NCBI GenBank assembly: GCA_016780825.1
Contig: JADHLF010000011.1
Location: 1 to 58,928 of the forward strand
Origin: Planktomarina sp.
Lineage (GTDB): Bacteria > Pseudomonadota > Alphaproteobacteria > Rhodobacterales > Rhodobacteraceae
DNA: 58,928 nucleotides
Direction of reading: 5' to 3'
Under the pieces are notes generated by a model. It saw only the letters and a list, made by a program, of their open reading frames with translations, was not told the origin of the DNA and searched no databases. This document shows, in pieces, positions 8,445-16,367 of the stretch (its first letter is position 1; every line of letters starts with the position of its first letter). Position numbers and translations under genes: made by a program.

Positions 8445-9374
8445 ATGATGACTCTTCCAACTCCCCGCGGGCGCTTGACGCTGAACCGCTCTTTGGCGGA
8501 TCTCACATGGCTGCGTGTGGGGGGGGCCGCGGATGCGGTGTTCCAGCCAGCTGATCGGCAGGATTTGGCCGAATTTTTGGCGCAACTGCCACAAGAAAAT
8601 GCGATTTTTCCAATGGGCGTTGGGTCGAACCTGATTGTACGGGATGGCGGGTTGCGGGCGGTGGTGATCCGTCTGGGGCGCGGTTTCAACGCGATTGAAA
8701 TGGACGGTGATAGGATCCATTGCGGTGCGGCGGCCTTGGACAGCCATGTTGCGCGCAAAGCGGCGGAGGCCGGTCTTGATCTGACGTTTCTGCGCACGAT
8801 CCCTGGCACTCTGGGCGGCGCGCTCAAGATGAACGCTGGCTGTTATGGGTCATATATCGCCGATGCTTTTGTCTGCGCCAGCGGTTATGATCGGGCGGGT
8901 CGTCCCGTATCCTTTGACGCGAAAACCCTTGGATTTTCTTATCGCAGCAGTGATTTGCCGCAAGATGTGGTCATCACTGATATCACCCTGCGGGCTTTGG
9001 GCCGGGATGCGCCGTCTCGGCTGCATCAAAAGATGACGGCTCAACTGGCCAAGCGCGATGAGACACAGCCCACCAAGGATCGCACCGCTGGCAGCACCTT
9101 TCGCAACCCCGCCGGCTTCAGCTCCACAGGTCAGGCCGATGACAGTCACGACCTGAAGGCTTGGAGCTTGATTGATGCGGCCGGATGCCGAGGGCTTGAG
9201 CTGGGCGGGGCGCAAATGTCCCCCAAACATCCGAACTTCTTGATCAACACCGGCCAGGCTACGGCAAAAGATCTCGAAGCTTTGGGAGAATTGGTGCGAA
9301 AAAAGGTTTACGATAAGAGTGGTTTGACGTTAGAGTGGGAGGTAATGAGGGTCGGAGACCCCAAGGACGACTAA
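8445..9374 (+). CDS. murB: UDP-N-acetylenolpyruvoylglucosamine reductase MurB
   Basis: MurB is the FAD enzyme that reduces UDP-GlcNAc-enolpyruvate to UDP-MurNAc with NADPH. The 309-residue protein has the FAD-binding LRVGGAADAV, MGVGSNLIVRDGG, the pyrophosphate-binding TIPGTLGGALKMNAG, then AGSTFRNP (catalytic serine loop) and the C-terminal GAQMSPKHPNFLINTG. The frame is open to a TTG at 8397 with an ATG at 8406, but ATG 8445 gives the usual N terminus and has AAGG about 7 bases upstream. It opens the second half of the dcw cluster after the reversed EamA gene. Confidence 0.95.
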   Translation: MMTLPTPRGRLTLNRSLADLTWLRVGGAADAVFQPADRQDLAEFLAQLPQENAIFPMGVGSNLIVRDGGLRAVVIRLGRGFNAIEMDGDRIHCGAAALDSHVARKAAEAGLDLTFLRTIPGTLGGALKMNAGCYGSYIADAFVCASGYDRAGRPVSFDAKTLGFSYRSSDLPQDVVITDITLRALGRDAPSRLHQKMTAQLAKRDETQPTKDRTAGSTFRNPAGFSSTGQADDSHDLKAWSLIDAAGCRGLELGGAQMSPKHPNFLINTGQATAKDLEALGELVRKKVYDKSGLTLEWEVMRVGDPKDD

Positions 9375-9379
9375 ACGCG

Positions 9380-9424
9380 ATGCAAATCGCGGCAACAAAA
9401 GCCCCAAAGAGGGCGAATTATTGA
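9380..9424 (+). CDS. Possible 14-residue ORF between murB and ddl
   Basis: Five bases after the murB stop, an ATG opens a 14-codon frame, MQIAATKAPKRANY, ending in TGA at 9422-9424, 15 bases before the ddl start. The peptide is basic. It could be a leader or coupling ORF that carries ribosomes from murB to ddl, or a chance reading. A weak AAGGA element lies 12 bases upstream. No family is recognised. Confidence 0.25.
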   Translation: MQIAATKAPKRANY

Positions 9425-9439
9425 GCGAGAACAGTGGGT

Positions 9440-10354
9440 ATGTCGAGCAGGACTCCCAAAACTGTGGCCGTTTTGATGGGTGGGCGAGGCGCGGAGCGCG
9501 CGGTCTCCCTGTCGACAGGTCAAGAATGCGCCACCGCTTTGCGGCAGGCGGGCTATCGGGTTGTTCAGATTGATGCGGGCGCAGATCTTGTGGCGGAGTT
9601 GCAGCGGGTGCAGCCGGATGTCGTCTTCAACGCCTTGCATGGCCGCTGGGGCGAGGATGGCTGTGTCCAGGGGCTGCTGGAATGGATGCAAATTCCCTAT
9701 ACCCATTCCGGCGTGCTCAGTTCAGCATTGGCGATGGACAAACAGAAAACCAAAGAGGCCTATCGCGCCGCAGGCCTGCCGGTCGCCGATAGCCTATTGA
9801 TTGCACGCGCAGATCTGGGCCGGATACACCCGATGGCTGTGCCTTATGTGATTAAGCCGAACAATGAAGGATCCTCGGTCGGGGTCTATTTGGTCGAAGA
9901 GGGCGCGCTTTGCCCGCCGTCCCTGTCTGACGATATGCCCGATCGGATAATGGTGGAAGCCTTTGCGCCGGGCCGTGAGCTGACCGCAACCGTTTTGGGC
10001 GCGCGGGCCTTGACGGTCACGGATATTTTGACCGATCACTGGTATGATTATGAGGCGAAATATGCGCAAGGCGGATCTCGGCATGTTGTGCCGGCCAATT
10101 TGCCACCCGATATTTTTTCCGCCTGTTTGGACTATGCGCTTAAAGCGCATGAGGTTTTGGGCTGCCGCGGGATTTCGCGCACAGATTTTCGTTGGGACGA
10201 AGCCCGAGGGCTGGAGGGTTTGGTCCTGCTGGAAACCAACAGCCAACCCGGGATGACGCCCACGTCGCTCTCGCCCGAGCAGGCCGAGGCGGTGGGGATC
10301 TCTTTTTGTGATTTGTGCAGGTTTTTGGTGGAGGATGCCTCATGCAACCGTTGA
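9440..10354 (+). CDS. ddl: D-alanine--D-alanine ligase
   Basis: This ATP-grasp enzyme makes the D-Ala-D-Ala dipeptide used by MurF. The 304-residue protein shows the N-terminal AVLMGGRGAERAVSLSTG, FNALHGRWGEDGCVQGLLE, the lid segment YVIKPNNEGSSVGV, EAFAPGRELTATV, and the C-terminal Mg2+/D-Ala site LLETNSQPGMTPTSLSPEQA. One oddity is GGRGAER where most Ddl proteins have GG.SaER; the replaced serine lies near the first D-alanine site, so it is worth a check. ATG 9440 is preferred to the GTG at 9434. The 3' end overlaps ftsQ by 13 bases. Confidence 0.94.
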   Translation: MSSRTPKTVAVLMGGRGAERAVSLSTGQECATALRQAGYRVVQIDAGADLVAELQRVQPDVVFNALHGRWGEDGCVQGLLEWMQIPYTHSGVLSSALAMDKQKTKEAYRAAGLPVADSLLIARADLGRIHPMAVPYVIKPNNEGSSVGVYLVEEGALCPPSLSDDMPDRIMVEAFAPGRELTATVLGARALTVTDILTDHWYDYEAKYAQGGSRHVVPANLPPDIFSACLDYALKAHEVLGCRGISRTDFRWDEARGLEGLVLLETNSQPGMTPTSLSPEQAEAVGISFCDLCRFLVEDASCNR

Positions 10355-11262
10355 GCGCACCGCCTCGATTGATCGCGCCAAAACGTGGCGTGGATCGCAG
10401 TGTTGCGGTGGATCCCGCGCCTTCGGTTCTGAGCTATCGGATGCAACGCCTTTGGCTGACGCCGATTTTTCGTGCCTGGGTGCGGGTGGGCCTGCCGGCC
10501 TGTTCGATTGTGGGTCTGGTTTGGATGTTTTTGTCCCAAGATGAAAATCGGGCCTATCTGCGCAGTATGGTTCAAGAGGCGCAGGTCAGCGTGCAAAACC
10601 AACCGGTTCACCAATTGCAGACCTTGACCATTGAGGGGGCATCGCCGCTCTTGGCGCAGGAAATTCGGGCGGAATTTGGCGATCTTTTTCCCATCAGCGC
10701 GTTTGAATTGGATCTTGAGGCCATGCGCCGCTGGATCATGGAGATCCCCTCCGTGGAGCATGCCGCGGTGATGGCATCACCTGGCGGCTTGCTGTCGGTG
10801 CAGGTGAGTGAAATTGCGCCAGAATTCATTTGGCGCACAGTTGAAGGCCTGCAGCTGGTCTCGGCGCAGGGCGAGGTGTTGCGCCGGGTTGAGCGGCGTG
10901 CCGATTTTGCGCATCTGCCTTTGATTGCGGGAAAGGGGGCTTTGGAGGCCCTGCCGGAGGCGCGCGCTTTGCTGGATAAGGTGGCGCCGGTGCTCGATAG
11001 ATTGCGCGGTTTGGTGCGCATTGGCGAACGGCGCTGGGATGTTGTGTTGCTCGATGGGCAAACGATTGCCCTGCCAGAGGCCAATCCGGACCCTGTTTTG
11101 GCCCAGGTACTCGTACTCAGCGCGGCGCAGGATCTGTTTGAGCGTGATATCTTGATGATGGATTTTCGCAATCCACGCCGTCCCACTCTGCGTCTGCGTC
11201 CGCAAGCTCTGGCGGGGTTGAAACAGGTTAAGGGCGTGACATTTTCGGAGTTTGCCAAATGA
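10342..11262 (+). CDS. ftsQ: Cell division protein FtsQ
   Basis: FtsQ is a bitopic inner-membrane protein that links early and late divisome proteins through FtsB/FtsL. The 306-residue product has a cytoplasmic N terminus rich in basic residues, one membrane helix at about residues 45-65 (VGLPACSIVGLVWMFL), then a POTRA-like domain (LTIEGASPLLAQEIRAEF) and the beta domain. The ATG at 10342 lies inside ddl in another frame; the upstream ATG-like start at 10315 would add a non-family peptide. It overlaps ftsA by the ATGA at 11259-11262. Confidence 0.9.
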   Translation: MQPLSAPPRLIAPKRGVDRSVAVDPAPSVLSYRMQRLWLTPIFRAWVRVGLPACSIVGLVWMFLSQDENRAYLRSMVQEAQVSVQNQPVHQLQTLTIEGASPLLAQEIRAEFGDLFPISAFELDLEAMRRWIMEIPSVEHAAVMASPGGLLSVQVSEIAPEFIWRTVEGLQLVSAQGEVLRRVERRADFAHLPLIAGKGALEALPEARALLDKVAPVLDRLRGLVRIGERRWDVVLLDGQTIALPEANPDPVLAQVLVLSAAQDLFERDILMMDFRNPRRPTLRLRPQALAGLKQVKGVTFSEFAK

Positions 11263-12593
11263 ATGATCTTTACCAGGCTCAACGGGCCATGCGCGCTTTG
11301 CGCACCACGGCAATCCAACGCGGGGTCATCGCGGTGATGGATGTCGGCAGCTCAAAAGTGGCCTGTCTGATTTTGCGGTTTGATGGGCCGAGAGAGATTT
11401 CATCGGGCGAGGTTATTGGATCAATGGCCGGACAGTCAAGCTTTCGGGTGATCGGCGCGGCCACGACAAAATCGCGGGGCATGCGCTTTGGTGAAATTGA
11501 GTCGATGGCAGAGACCGAACGGGCCATTCGCACTGCGCTGCAAGCCGCTCAAAAAATGGCCTTGGTGCGCGTGGATCACGTCATTGGCTGTTTTTCCGGC
11601 GGCGCACCGCGCAGCTATGGGGTTTTTGGCCAGGTTCCGATCGAAGATGATGCGGTGCAGTCACAGGATATTGGCCGGGTGTTGGCGGCCTGTGATCTGC
11701 CCGATTTTGGCGAACACCGTGCGGTGATGCACGCGCAGCCGATCAATTTTACCTTGGATGACCGCGCGTGGATGGCCGATCCGCGCGGCCATGTTGGGCA
11801 AAATCTGTCCGCTGATTTGCACATTTTGACAGTGGAGGAAAGGGCCATACAAAACCTCAGCCATTGCGTGAAACGCTGTGACGTTGAGCTGGCTGGCGTT
11901 GCCTCCTCGGCCTATGTTTCGGCGCATGCGGCTTTGGTTGAAGATGAGCAAGAGCTGGGTGCGGCCTGCATTGATATGGGTGGCGGGGCGACAGGCATCT
12001 CTGTTTTCTTCAAAAAACATCTGATTTATGCCGACAGCGTGCGGATGGGCGGCGATCACGTCACCAGCGATATCTCAATGGGTCTGCAAATTCCAACCGC
12101 TTCGGCAGAGCGGCTTAAAACCCTGCACGGGGGGTCCATGGCCATGGAGGTGGATGATCGTGAGATGATTGAAACGGGCGGCAATAGTGGCGATTGGGAA
12201 CATGACCGCCGACAAGTGAGCCGGTCGGAATTGATCGGAATTATCCGCCCAAGGATTGAGGAAATTCTGGAAGACGTGCGCGACCGGCTTGATGCCGCCG
12301 GATTTGACAATCTGCCCGGCAAACAAATTGTTTTGACCGGTGGGGCCAGTCAAATCCCTGGGCTTGATGGTCTGGCGGCGCGAATTTTGGGCCAACATGT
12401 GCGCCTCGGCCGCCCCGTTCGGGTGCAGGGTCTGCCACAAGCGGCCACAGGACCTGCCTTTTCTGGCGTGGTGGGCTTGGCGCTCAATGCAGCACATCCA
12501 CAGGATGAATGGTGGGACTTTGAGGTTCCACAACCGCAAATCGTGGGGCGCCCGCTGCGTCGCGCGCTGCGTTGGTTTCGGGACAATTGGTAA
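11259..12593 (+). CDS. ftsA: Cell division protein FtsA
   Basis: FtsA is the actin-like ATPase that tethers FtsZ to the membrane. The 444-residue protein has the phosphate-1 motif GVIAVMDVGSSKVACLI near residue 25, the FtsA-specific 1C domain (SHUT) region in the first third, phosphate-2 AACIDMGGGATGISVF near residue 230, and the adenosine motif IVLTGGASQIPGL. The C terminus (RRALRWFRDN) is the expected amphipathic membrane-targeting helix. Translation is coupled to ftsQ by a four-base overlap. Confidence 0.96.
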   Translation: MNDLYQAQRAMRALRTTAIQRGVIAVMDVGSSKVACLILRFDGPREISSGEVIGSMAGQSSFRVIGAATTKSRGMRFGEIESMAETERAIRTALQAAQKMALVRVDHVIGCFSGGAPRSYGVFGQVPIEDDAVQSQDIGRVLAACDLPDFGEHRAVMHAQPINFTLDDRAWMADPRGHVGQNLSADLHILTVEERAIQNLSHCVKRCDVELAGVASSAYVSAHAALVEDEQELGAACIDMGGGATGISVFFKKHLIYADSVRMGGDHVTSDISMGLQIPTASAERLKTLHGGSMAMEVDDREMIETGGNSGDWEHDRRQVSRSELIGIIRPRIEEILEDVRDRLDAAGFDNLPGKQIVLTGGASQIPGLDGLAARILGQHVRLGRPVRVQGLPQAATGPAFSGVVGLALNAAHPQDEWWDFEVPQPQIVGRPLRRALRWFRDNW

Positions 12594-12758
12594 AAGGACC
12601 CTATGGCGGGCAGCAAAATTTAGCATATGAGGGAGTTTTTAATGCTATATTTTGTAAAAATGGAGAGTTTTTTCGTGACGCGAGTCAAAACTGGCGTTAC
12701 AATCGTTAACAATTAGATGGGCCGCTGAGCAGAGCGGACAAAGCAGGTGGATAAAATT
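12594..12758 (+). promoter_or_regulatory. ftsA-ftsZ intergenic leader, likely promoter region
   Basis: This 165-base AT-rich gap breaks the otherwise overlapping ftsQ-ftsA run and probably carries a separate ftsZ promoter, as is common in this cluster. It holds GTTAC-AATC-GTTAAC at about 12694-12708, which resembles a pair of CtrA half sites, but the spacing (5 bases between TTAC and TTAA) does not fit the canonical 7. No terminator hairpin is seen. Confidence 0.35.
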
Positions 12759-14294
12759 ATGGCTCTAAACTTAACCATGCCCGAGCAGGATGACTTGAAA
12801 CCCCGGATCACGGTCTTCGGTGTTGGCGGTGCAGGCGGTAATGCTGTCGACAATATGATTGAAAAAGAGCTTGAGGGCGTTGAATTTGTGGTTGCAAATA
12901 CCGACGCGCAAGCTCTGCAGCAATCCAAAGCTCCGGTGAAAATTCAGATGGGCCTTAAAGTGACAGAAGGTCTTGGCGCCGGGGCCAAAGCCAGCGTTGG
13001 CGCGGCGGCGGCTGAAGAAAGCATCGAACAAATTGTAGACCAACTGGCCGGCGCGCATATGTGCTTTATCACCGCCGGCATGGGCGGCGGCACAGGCACG
13101 GGGGCGGCGCCGATCATTGCGCAAGCCGCACGTGAGCTTGGTGTGTTGACCGTCGGTGTTGTGACCAAACCCTTCCAGTTTGAGGGCAGCAAGCGCATGC
13201 GTCAGGCCGAAGAGGGTGTTGAAGCGCTGCAAAAAGTTGTCGACACTCTGATTATTATTCCAAATCAAAACCTGTTCCGCCTGGCCAATGAAAGCACCAC
13301 CTTTACCGATGCGTTTAGCATGGCAGATGATGTACTGTATCAGGGTGTAAAAGGCGTGACTGATTTGATGGTCCGCCCAGGCCTGATCAACCTTGATTTC
13401 GCCGATGTGCGCGCCGTTATGGACGAAATGGGCAAGGCGATGATGGGGACAGGCGAGGCCAGCGGCGAAAACCGCGCGGTTGAAGCGGCAGATAAAGCTG
13501 TGTCTAATCCTCTGCTCGATGAGATTAGCCTGCGTGGCGCAAAGGGCGTCTTGATCAATATCACCGGGGGCGCTGATTTGACCCTGTTTGAGTTGGACGA
13601 AGCCGCCAATCGCATCCGCGAAGAGGTCGATCCAGACGCAAATATCATTGTTGGCTCCACTTTGGACACGACATTGGCAGGGGTGATGCGGGTTTCTGTG
13701 GTTGCCACGGGCATTGATGCGGATCAGTCCAACCATGCTTCTGCACTGCCATCGCGGCGCGCGACAGCACAGGCGGAGGTGGCGGCATCAGAAGATGACC
13801 AGGCAGCAGAGCAACCTGTTGCCCTCGAGTTCCCATTTGACTCAGAGGCCGAAGCGCAGAGCGGTGCGGCGATGGAGATGGAGCAGGATGATATTCCGGC
13901 GCCCGCTTATCAGCCGCAACTGGAAGAGACCGAGCCATTTGTTGTGCCTGAGCCAGAGGCTCCGGCGGCATTTGCTCCAACGCCTCCGGGCACGCCAACG
14001 CCAGAAGCTATGGCTCGGCTGCGTGCGGCTGTAGCGCGCGTGCCAGAAACGACTGAGCCGCGGATGTCCGCCGGGCAACGGTCTTTCGGAGAGCCCGCCG
14101 CACCGGCTAAAGGCAAATTTGGCATTAACTCTTTGATCAATCGCATGACGGGGATGGGCGGCGACTCGGCCACGTCAGAGCCACTGGCATCCGCATCCTC
14201 CCTGCGTCCAGAGCGCTTTGAAACCGATGAGACCGGCAATGAGGCGGATGAGAGAATTGAGATACCGGCGTTTTTACGCCGACAGGCCAATTGA
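12759..14294 (+). CDS. ftsZ: Cell division protein FtsZ
   Basis: FtsZ is the tubulin-like GTPase that forms the cytokinetic ring. The 511-residue protein has FGVGGAGGNAVDNM, VVANTDAQAL, the tubulin signature GMGGGTGTGAAPIIA, and the T7/synergy region DFADVRAVMDEMGKAMMG. After the GTPase core (about 320 residues) comes a long Ala/Glu/Pro-rich linker of about 170 residues and the C-terminal peptide IEIPAFLRRQAN, which contacts FtsA and other partners. The extended linker is usual in alphaproteobacteria. ATG 12759 gives the family start MALNLTMPEQ; an in-frame GTG lies at 12747. A terminator follows at 14318. Confidence 0.97.
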   Translation: MALNLTMPEQDDLKPRITVFGVGGAGGNAVDNMIEKELEGVEFVVANTDAQALQQSKAPVKIQMGLKVTEGLGAGAKASVGAAAAEESIEQIVDQLAGAHMCFITAGMGGGTGTGAAPIIAQAARELGVLTVGVVTKPFQFEGSKRMRQAEEGVEALQKVVDTLIIIPNQNLFRLANESTTFTDAFSMADDVLYQGVKGVTDLMVRPGLINLDFADVRAVMDEMGKAMMGTGEASGENRAVEAADKAVSNPLLDEISLRGAKGVLINITGGADLTLFELDEAANRIREEVDPDANIIVGSTLDTTLAGVMRVSVVATGIDADQSNHASALPSRRATAQAEVAASEDDQAAEQPVALEFPFDSEAEAQSGAAMEMEQDDIPAPAYQPQLEETEPFVVPEPEAPAAFAPTPPGTPTPEAMARLRAAVARVPETTEPRMSAGQRSFGEPAAPAKGKFGINSLINRMTGMGGDSATSEPLASASSLRPERFETDETGNEADERIEIPAFLRRQAN

Positions 14295-14317
14295 TCCCAA
14301 TACCTCCCTGAATTGCG

Positions 14318-14343
14318 AAAAAGGCGCCAATTGGCGCCTTTTT
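14318..14343 (+). terminator. Rho-independent terminator after ftsZ
   Basis: A near-perfect palindrome, AAAAAGGCGCC followed by AATT and GGCGCCTTTTT, lies 24 bases after the ftsZ stop. The GC stem with a terminal T-run is a standard intrinsic terminator and would work in both directions. It ends the dcw run before lpxC. Confidence 0.9.
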
Positions 14344-14497
14344 CATTATGAAAAATAATAAGTTATTTGTTTTCGCTCCTCAAAAGGCGCGTGGTTGCTG
14401 ATTGCGATTTGGGAATGTTTCAAACGGTTGCAAACTGTGTGTTGCGTCGACCGGGCACACAAACTAGCGATACAGCAGTTAAATCAGTTCGAAAAAT

Positions 14498-14502
14498 AGA
14501 GG
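14498..14502 (+). promoter_or_regulatory. Ribosome binding site deciding the lpxC TTG start
   Basis: AGAGG sits five bases before the TTG at 14508. It favours that codon over the upstream ATG at 14415, which has no comparable site and would add 31 residues unlike the family N terminus. Confidence 0.6.
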
Positions 14503-14507
14503 TCCTT

Positions 14508-15428
14508 TTGCAAAAAACACTGAAATCAGACGTGGTGTTCACGGGCGTGGGTCTGCATTGCGGACGCGAGGTGACCTTGCGTGTGCGGCCTGCGGCGGCG
14601 CAGACCGGCATTTGGTTTCGGCGCACAGATATCTCTGATGCGGACCCGTTTATTTCAGCAAGTTGGCAATATGCCGTGCACACAGCGCTGTGCACACGTT
14701 TGGTCAATGCGGATGGTTTGGGCGTGTCGACGGTCGAGCATGTCATGGCGGCCATCGCTGGCTGCGGGATTAACAATGCTGTTGTTGAGCTGGATGGACC
14801 AGAGGTGCCGATTATGGACGGTTCGGCGCTTGAGTTTGTTCGGGGCTTCTTGAAGGCTGGGCTTATTGAGCAAGCCGCACCTGTTCAGGTGCTGGAAATC
14901 TTGCAAACGGTCGAGGTGGAGGAGAATGGCGCCTATGCGGCTTTGATGCCCTTCGGCGGAATTGAGATGGATTTCTCAATCGATTTTCCAGATGCGGCGA
15001 TTGGGCAGCAATCCAAAACGCTCAATCTTGCCAATGGAAGTTTTGTGCATGAGCTTTGCGATAGCCGGACATTTTGCAGAAATTCGGATGTGCAAGTGAT
15101 GCGCTCCAACGGTTTGGCCCTGGGCGGCACCTTGATGAATGCGGTTGTGATTGAGGGCGCGGATGTTTTAAGCCCCGGCGGCATGCGGCATCCTGATGAA
15201 CCGGTGCGTCACAAAATGCTGGATGCTATGGGCGATCTTGCACTTGCGGGTGGGCCGATTATTGGCCGCTATGTCGGGCGGCGCGCGGGTCACACCTTGA
15301 CCAATAAGCTGCTGCGCAAGCTGTTTTCCCAAAGGGACGTCTTCCGCAGGGTGGATTGTGATGACCAGATGTCCATGCGCCTTCCCGGGGCCGGATTGGT
15401 TCAGGAAGACGTGCATAATTTCGTATAG
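14508..15428 (+). CDS. lpxC: UDP-3-O-acyl-N-acetylglucosamine deacetylase LpxC
   Basis: LpxC is the zinc deacetylase that performs the committed step of lipid A synthesis. The 306-residue protein has VFTGVGLHCG near the start (Cys where most have Ser), STVEHVMAAIAGCGI with the first zinc histidine, ELDGPEVPIMDGSA, SRTFCRNSDVQ, and the catalytic block HPDEPVRHKMLDAMGDLALAG containing the HK..D..GD pattern. The frame extends upstream to 14367, with an ATG at 14415, but family length and start point to the TTG at 14508, which has AGAGG at 14498-14502. A non-ATG start would fit a dosage-sensitive enzyme, though that is inference. Confidence 0.93.
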   Translation: MQKTLKSDVVFTGVGLHCGREVTLRVRPAAAQTGIWFRRTDISDADPFISASWQYAVHTALCTRLVNADGLGVSTVEHVMAAIAGCGINNAVVELDGPEVPIMDGSALEFVRGFLKAGLIEQAAPVQVLEILQTVEVEENGAYAALMPFGGIEMDFSIDFPDAAIGQQSKTLNLANGSFVHELCDSRTFCRNSDVQVMRSNGLALGGTLMNAVVIEGADVLSPGGMRHPDEPVRHKMLDAMGDLALAGGPIIGRYVGRRAGHTLTNKLLRKLFSQRDVFRRVDCDDQMSMRLPGAGLVQEDVHNFV

Positions 15429-15520
15429 CGGCACGCTTGTGGATAAAAAATTAAACTCTTTCATTTTGCCACAATTATTTCTGTGCTAACTCTATCTGTG
15501 AATTAAGGATGAGGGTAACC

Positions 15521-16351
15521 ATGCGGTCTCACTATGTGATTCTTCTTTGTTTTTTGATGTTTGCGACTGCTGGATGCAGCGCGCTGAAAAATGAACCGAA
15601 AATCGATATTGATACCTATTCGGCCAAAGAGATTTACGATCTGGCGGAGGATAGGCTCGCGAAGAAGCGTCCGCAGGATGCTGCGAAATATTTTAGCGAG
15701 ATTGAACGGCTCTACCCCTATTCGGAATGGGCCAAGCGTGGGCTCATCATGCAGGCTTATAGTTTTCACATAGATAAAGACTATGAAAACAGCCGCAGCG
15801 CGGCGCAACGCTACATTGATTTCTTCCCTGCCGCTGAAGATGCGGCCTATGCGCAGTATATACTGGCGTTAAGCTATTATGATCAAATCTCGGAAGTTGG
15901 CCGGGATCAGGATGTGACCGTCAAGGCCTTGCAAGAATTGCGACTGCTGATAGAGCGCTACCCTGACAGCAAATATGCAAAAGAATCGGCAGAGAAATTT
16001 GACATGGCGTTCAGCTTTTTGGCGGCCAAAGAGATGGAAGTTGGTCGATATTATTTGCAGCGCGGATATTACACCTCCGCGGTCAACCGGTTTCGCAAGG
16101 TTGTGCAAGACTTTCGCACGACCGAACAAACTCCAGAAGCCCTATATCGTTTGATCGAATGCTACCTGTCTCTGGGTCTGAGGGGTGAGGCGCAATCGGC
16201 GGCGGCGATTTTGCAAGAAAGCTATAGCAGCACGCCGTGGCACAGAGACAGTTTAACATTGCTCAGTGGCAAGGGTCTGCTTCCGGATGCGGGCGGGCAA
16301 AATTGGCTCTCCACCATCTACCGCCAGACGATCAAGGGCCAATGGTTGTAA
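15521..16351 (+). CDS. bamD: Outer membrane assembly lipoprotein BamD (ComL)
   Basis: BamD is the essential lipoprotein of the BAM complex that inserts beta-barrel proteins in the outer membrane. The protein begins with a lipoprotein signal peptide (MRSHYVILLCFLMFATAGCS) whose lipobox TAGC places the lipidated cysteine at about residue 19. The mature part is helical with TPR-like repeats, such as YSAKEIYDLAEDRLAKKRPQ and the AAKYFSEIERLYPYSEWAKR segment typical of the family. Two in-frame ATGs exist (15509, 15521); GAGGG just upstream favours 15521, giving 276 residues. It lies 16 bases before recN. Confidence 0.93.
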   Translation: MRSHYVILLCFLMFATAGCSALKNEPKIDIDTYSAKEIYDLAEDRLAKKRPQDAAKYFSEIERLYPYSEWAKRGLIMQAYSFHIDKDYENSRSAAQRYIDFFPAAEDAAYAQYILALSYYDQISEVGRDQDVTVKALQELRLLIERYPDSKYAKESAEKFDMAFSFLAAKEMEVGRYYLQRGYYTSAVNRFRKVVQDFRTTEQTPEALYRLIECYLSLGLRGEAQSAAAILQESYSSTPWHRDSLTLLSGKGLLPDAGGQNWLSTIYRQTIKGQWL

Positions 16352-16367
16352 CCAAAGCGAGGCGGCG

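Noticed and set aside
12690..12712. CtrA-like half sites before ftsZ (GTTAC..GTTAAC)
   Set aside because: Spacing does not match the TTAA-N7-TTAA consensus; kept only as a remark on the leader.
12771..13736. 321-codon minus-strand ORF opposite ftsZ
   Set aside because: Antisense shadow of FtsZ with no recognisable motif.
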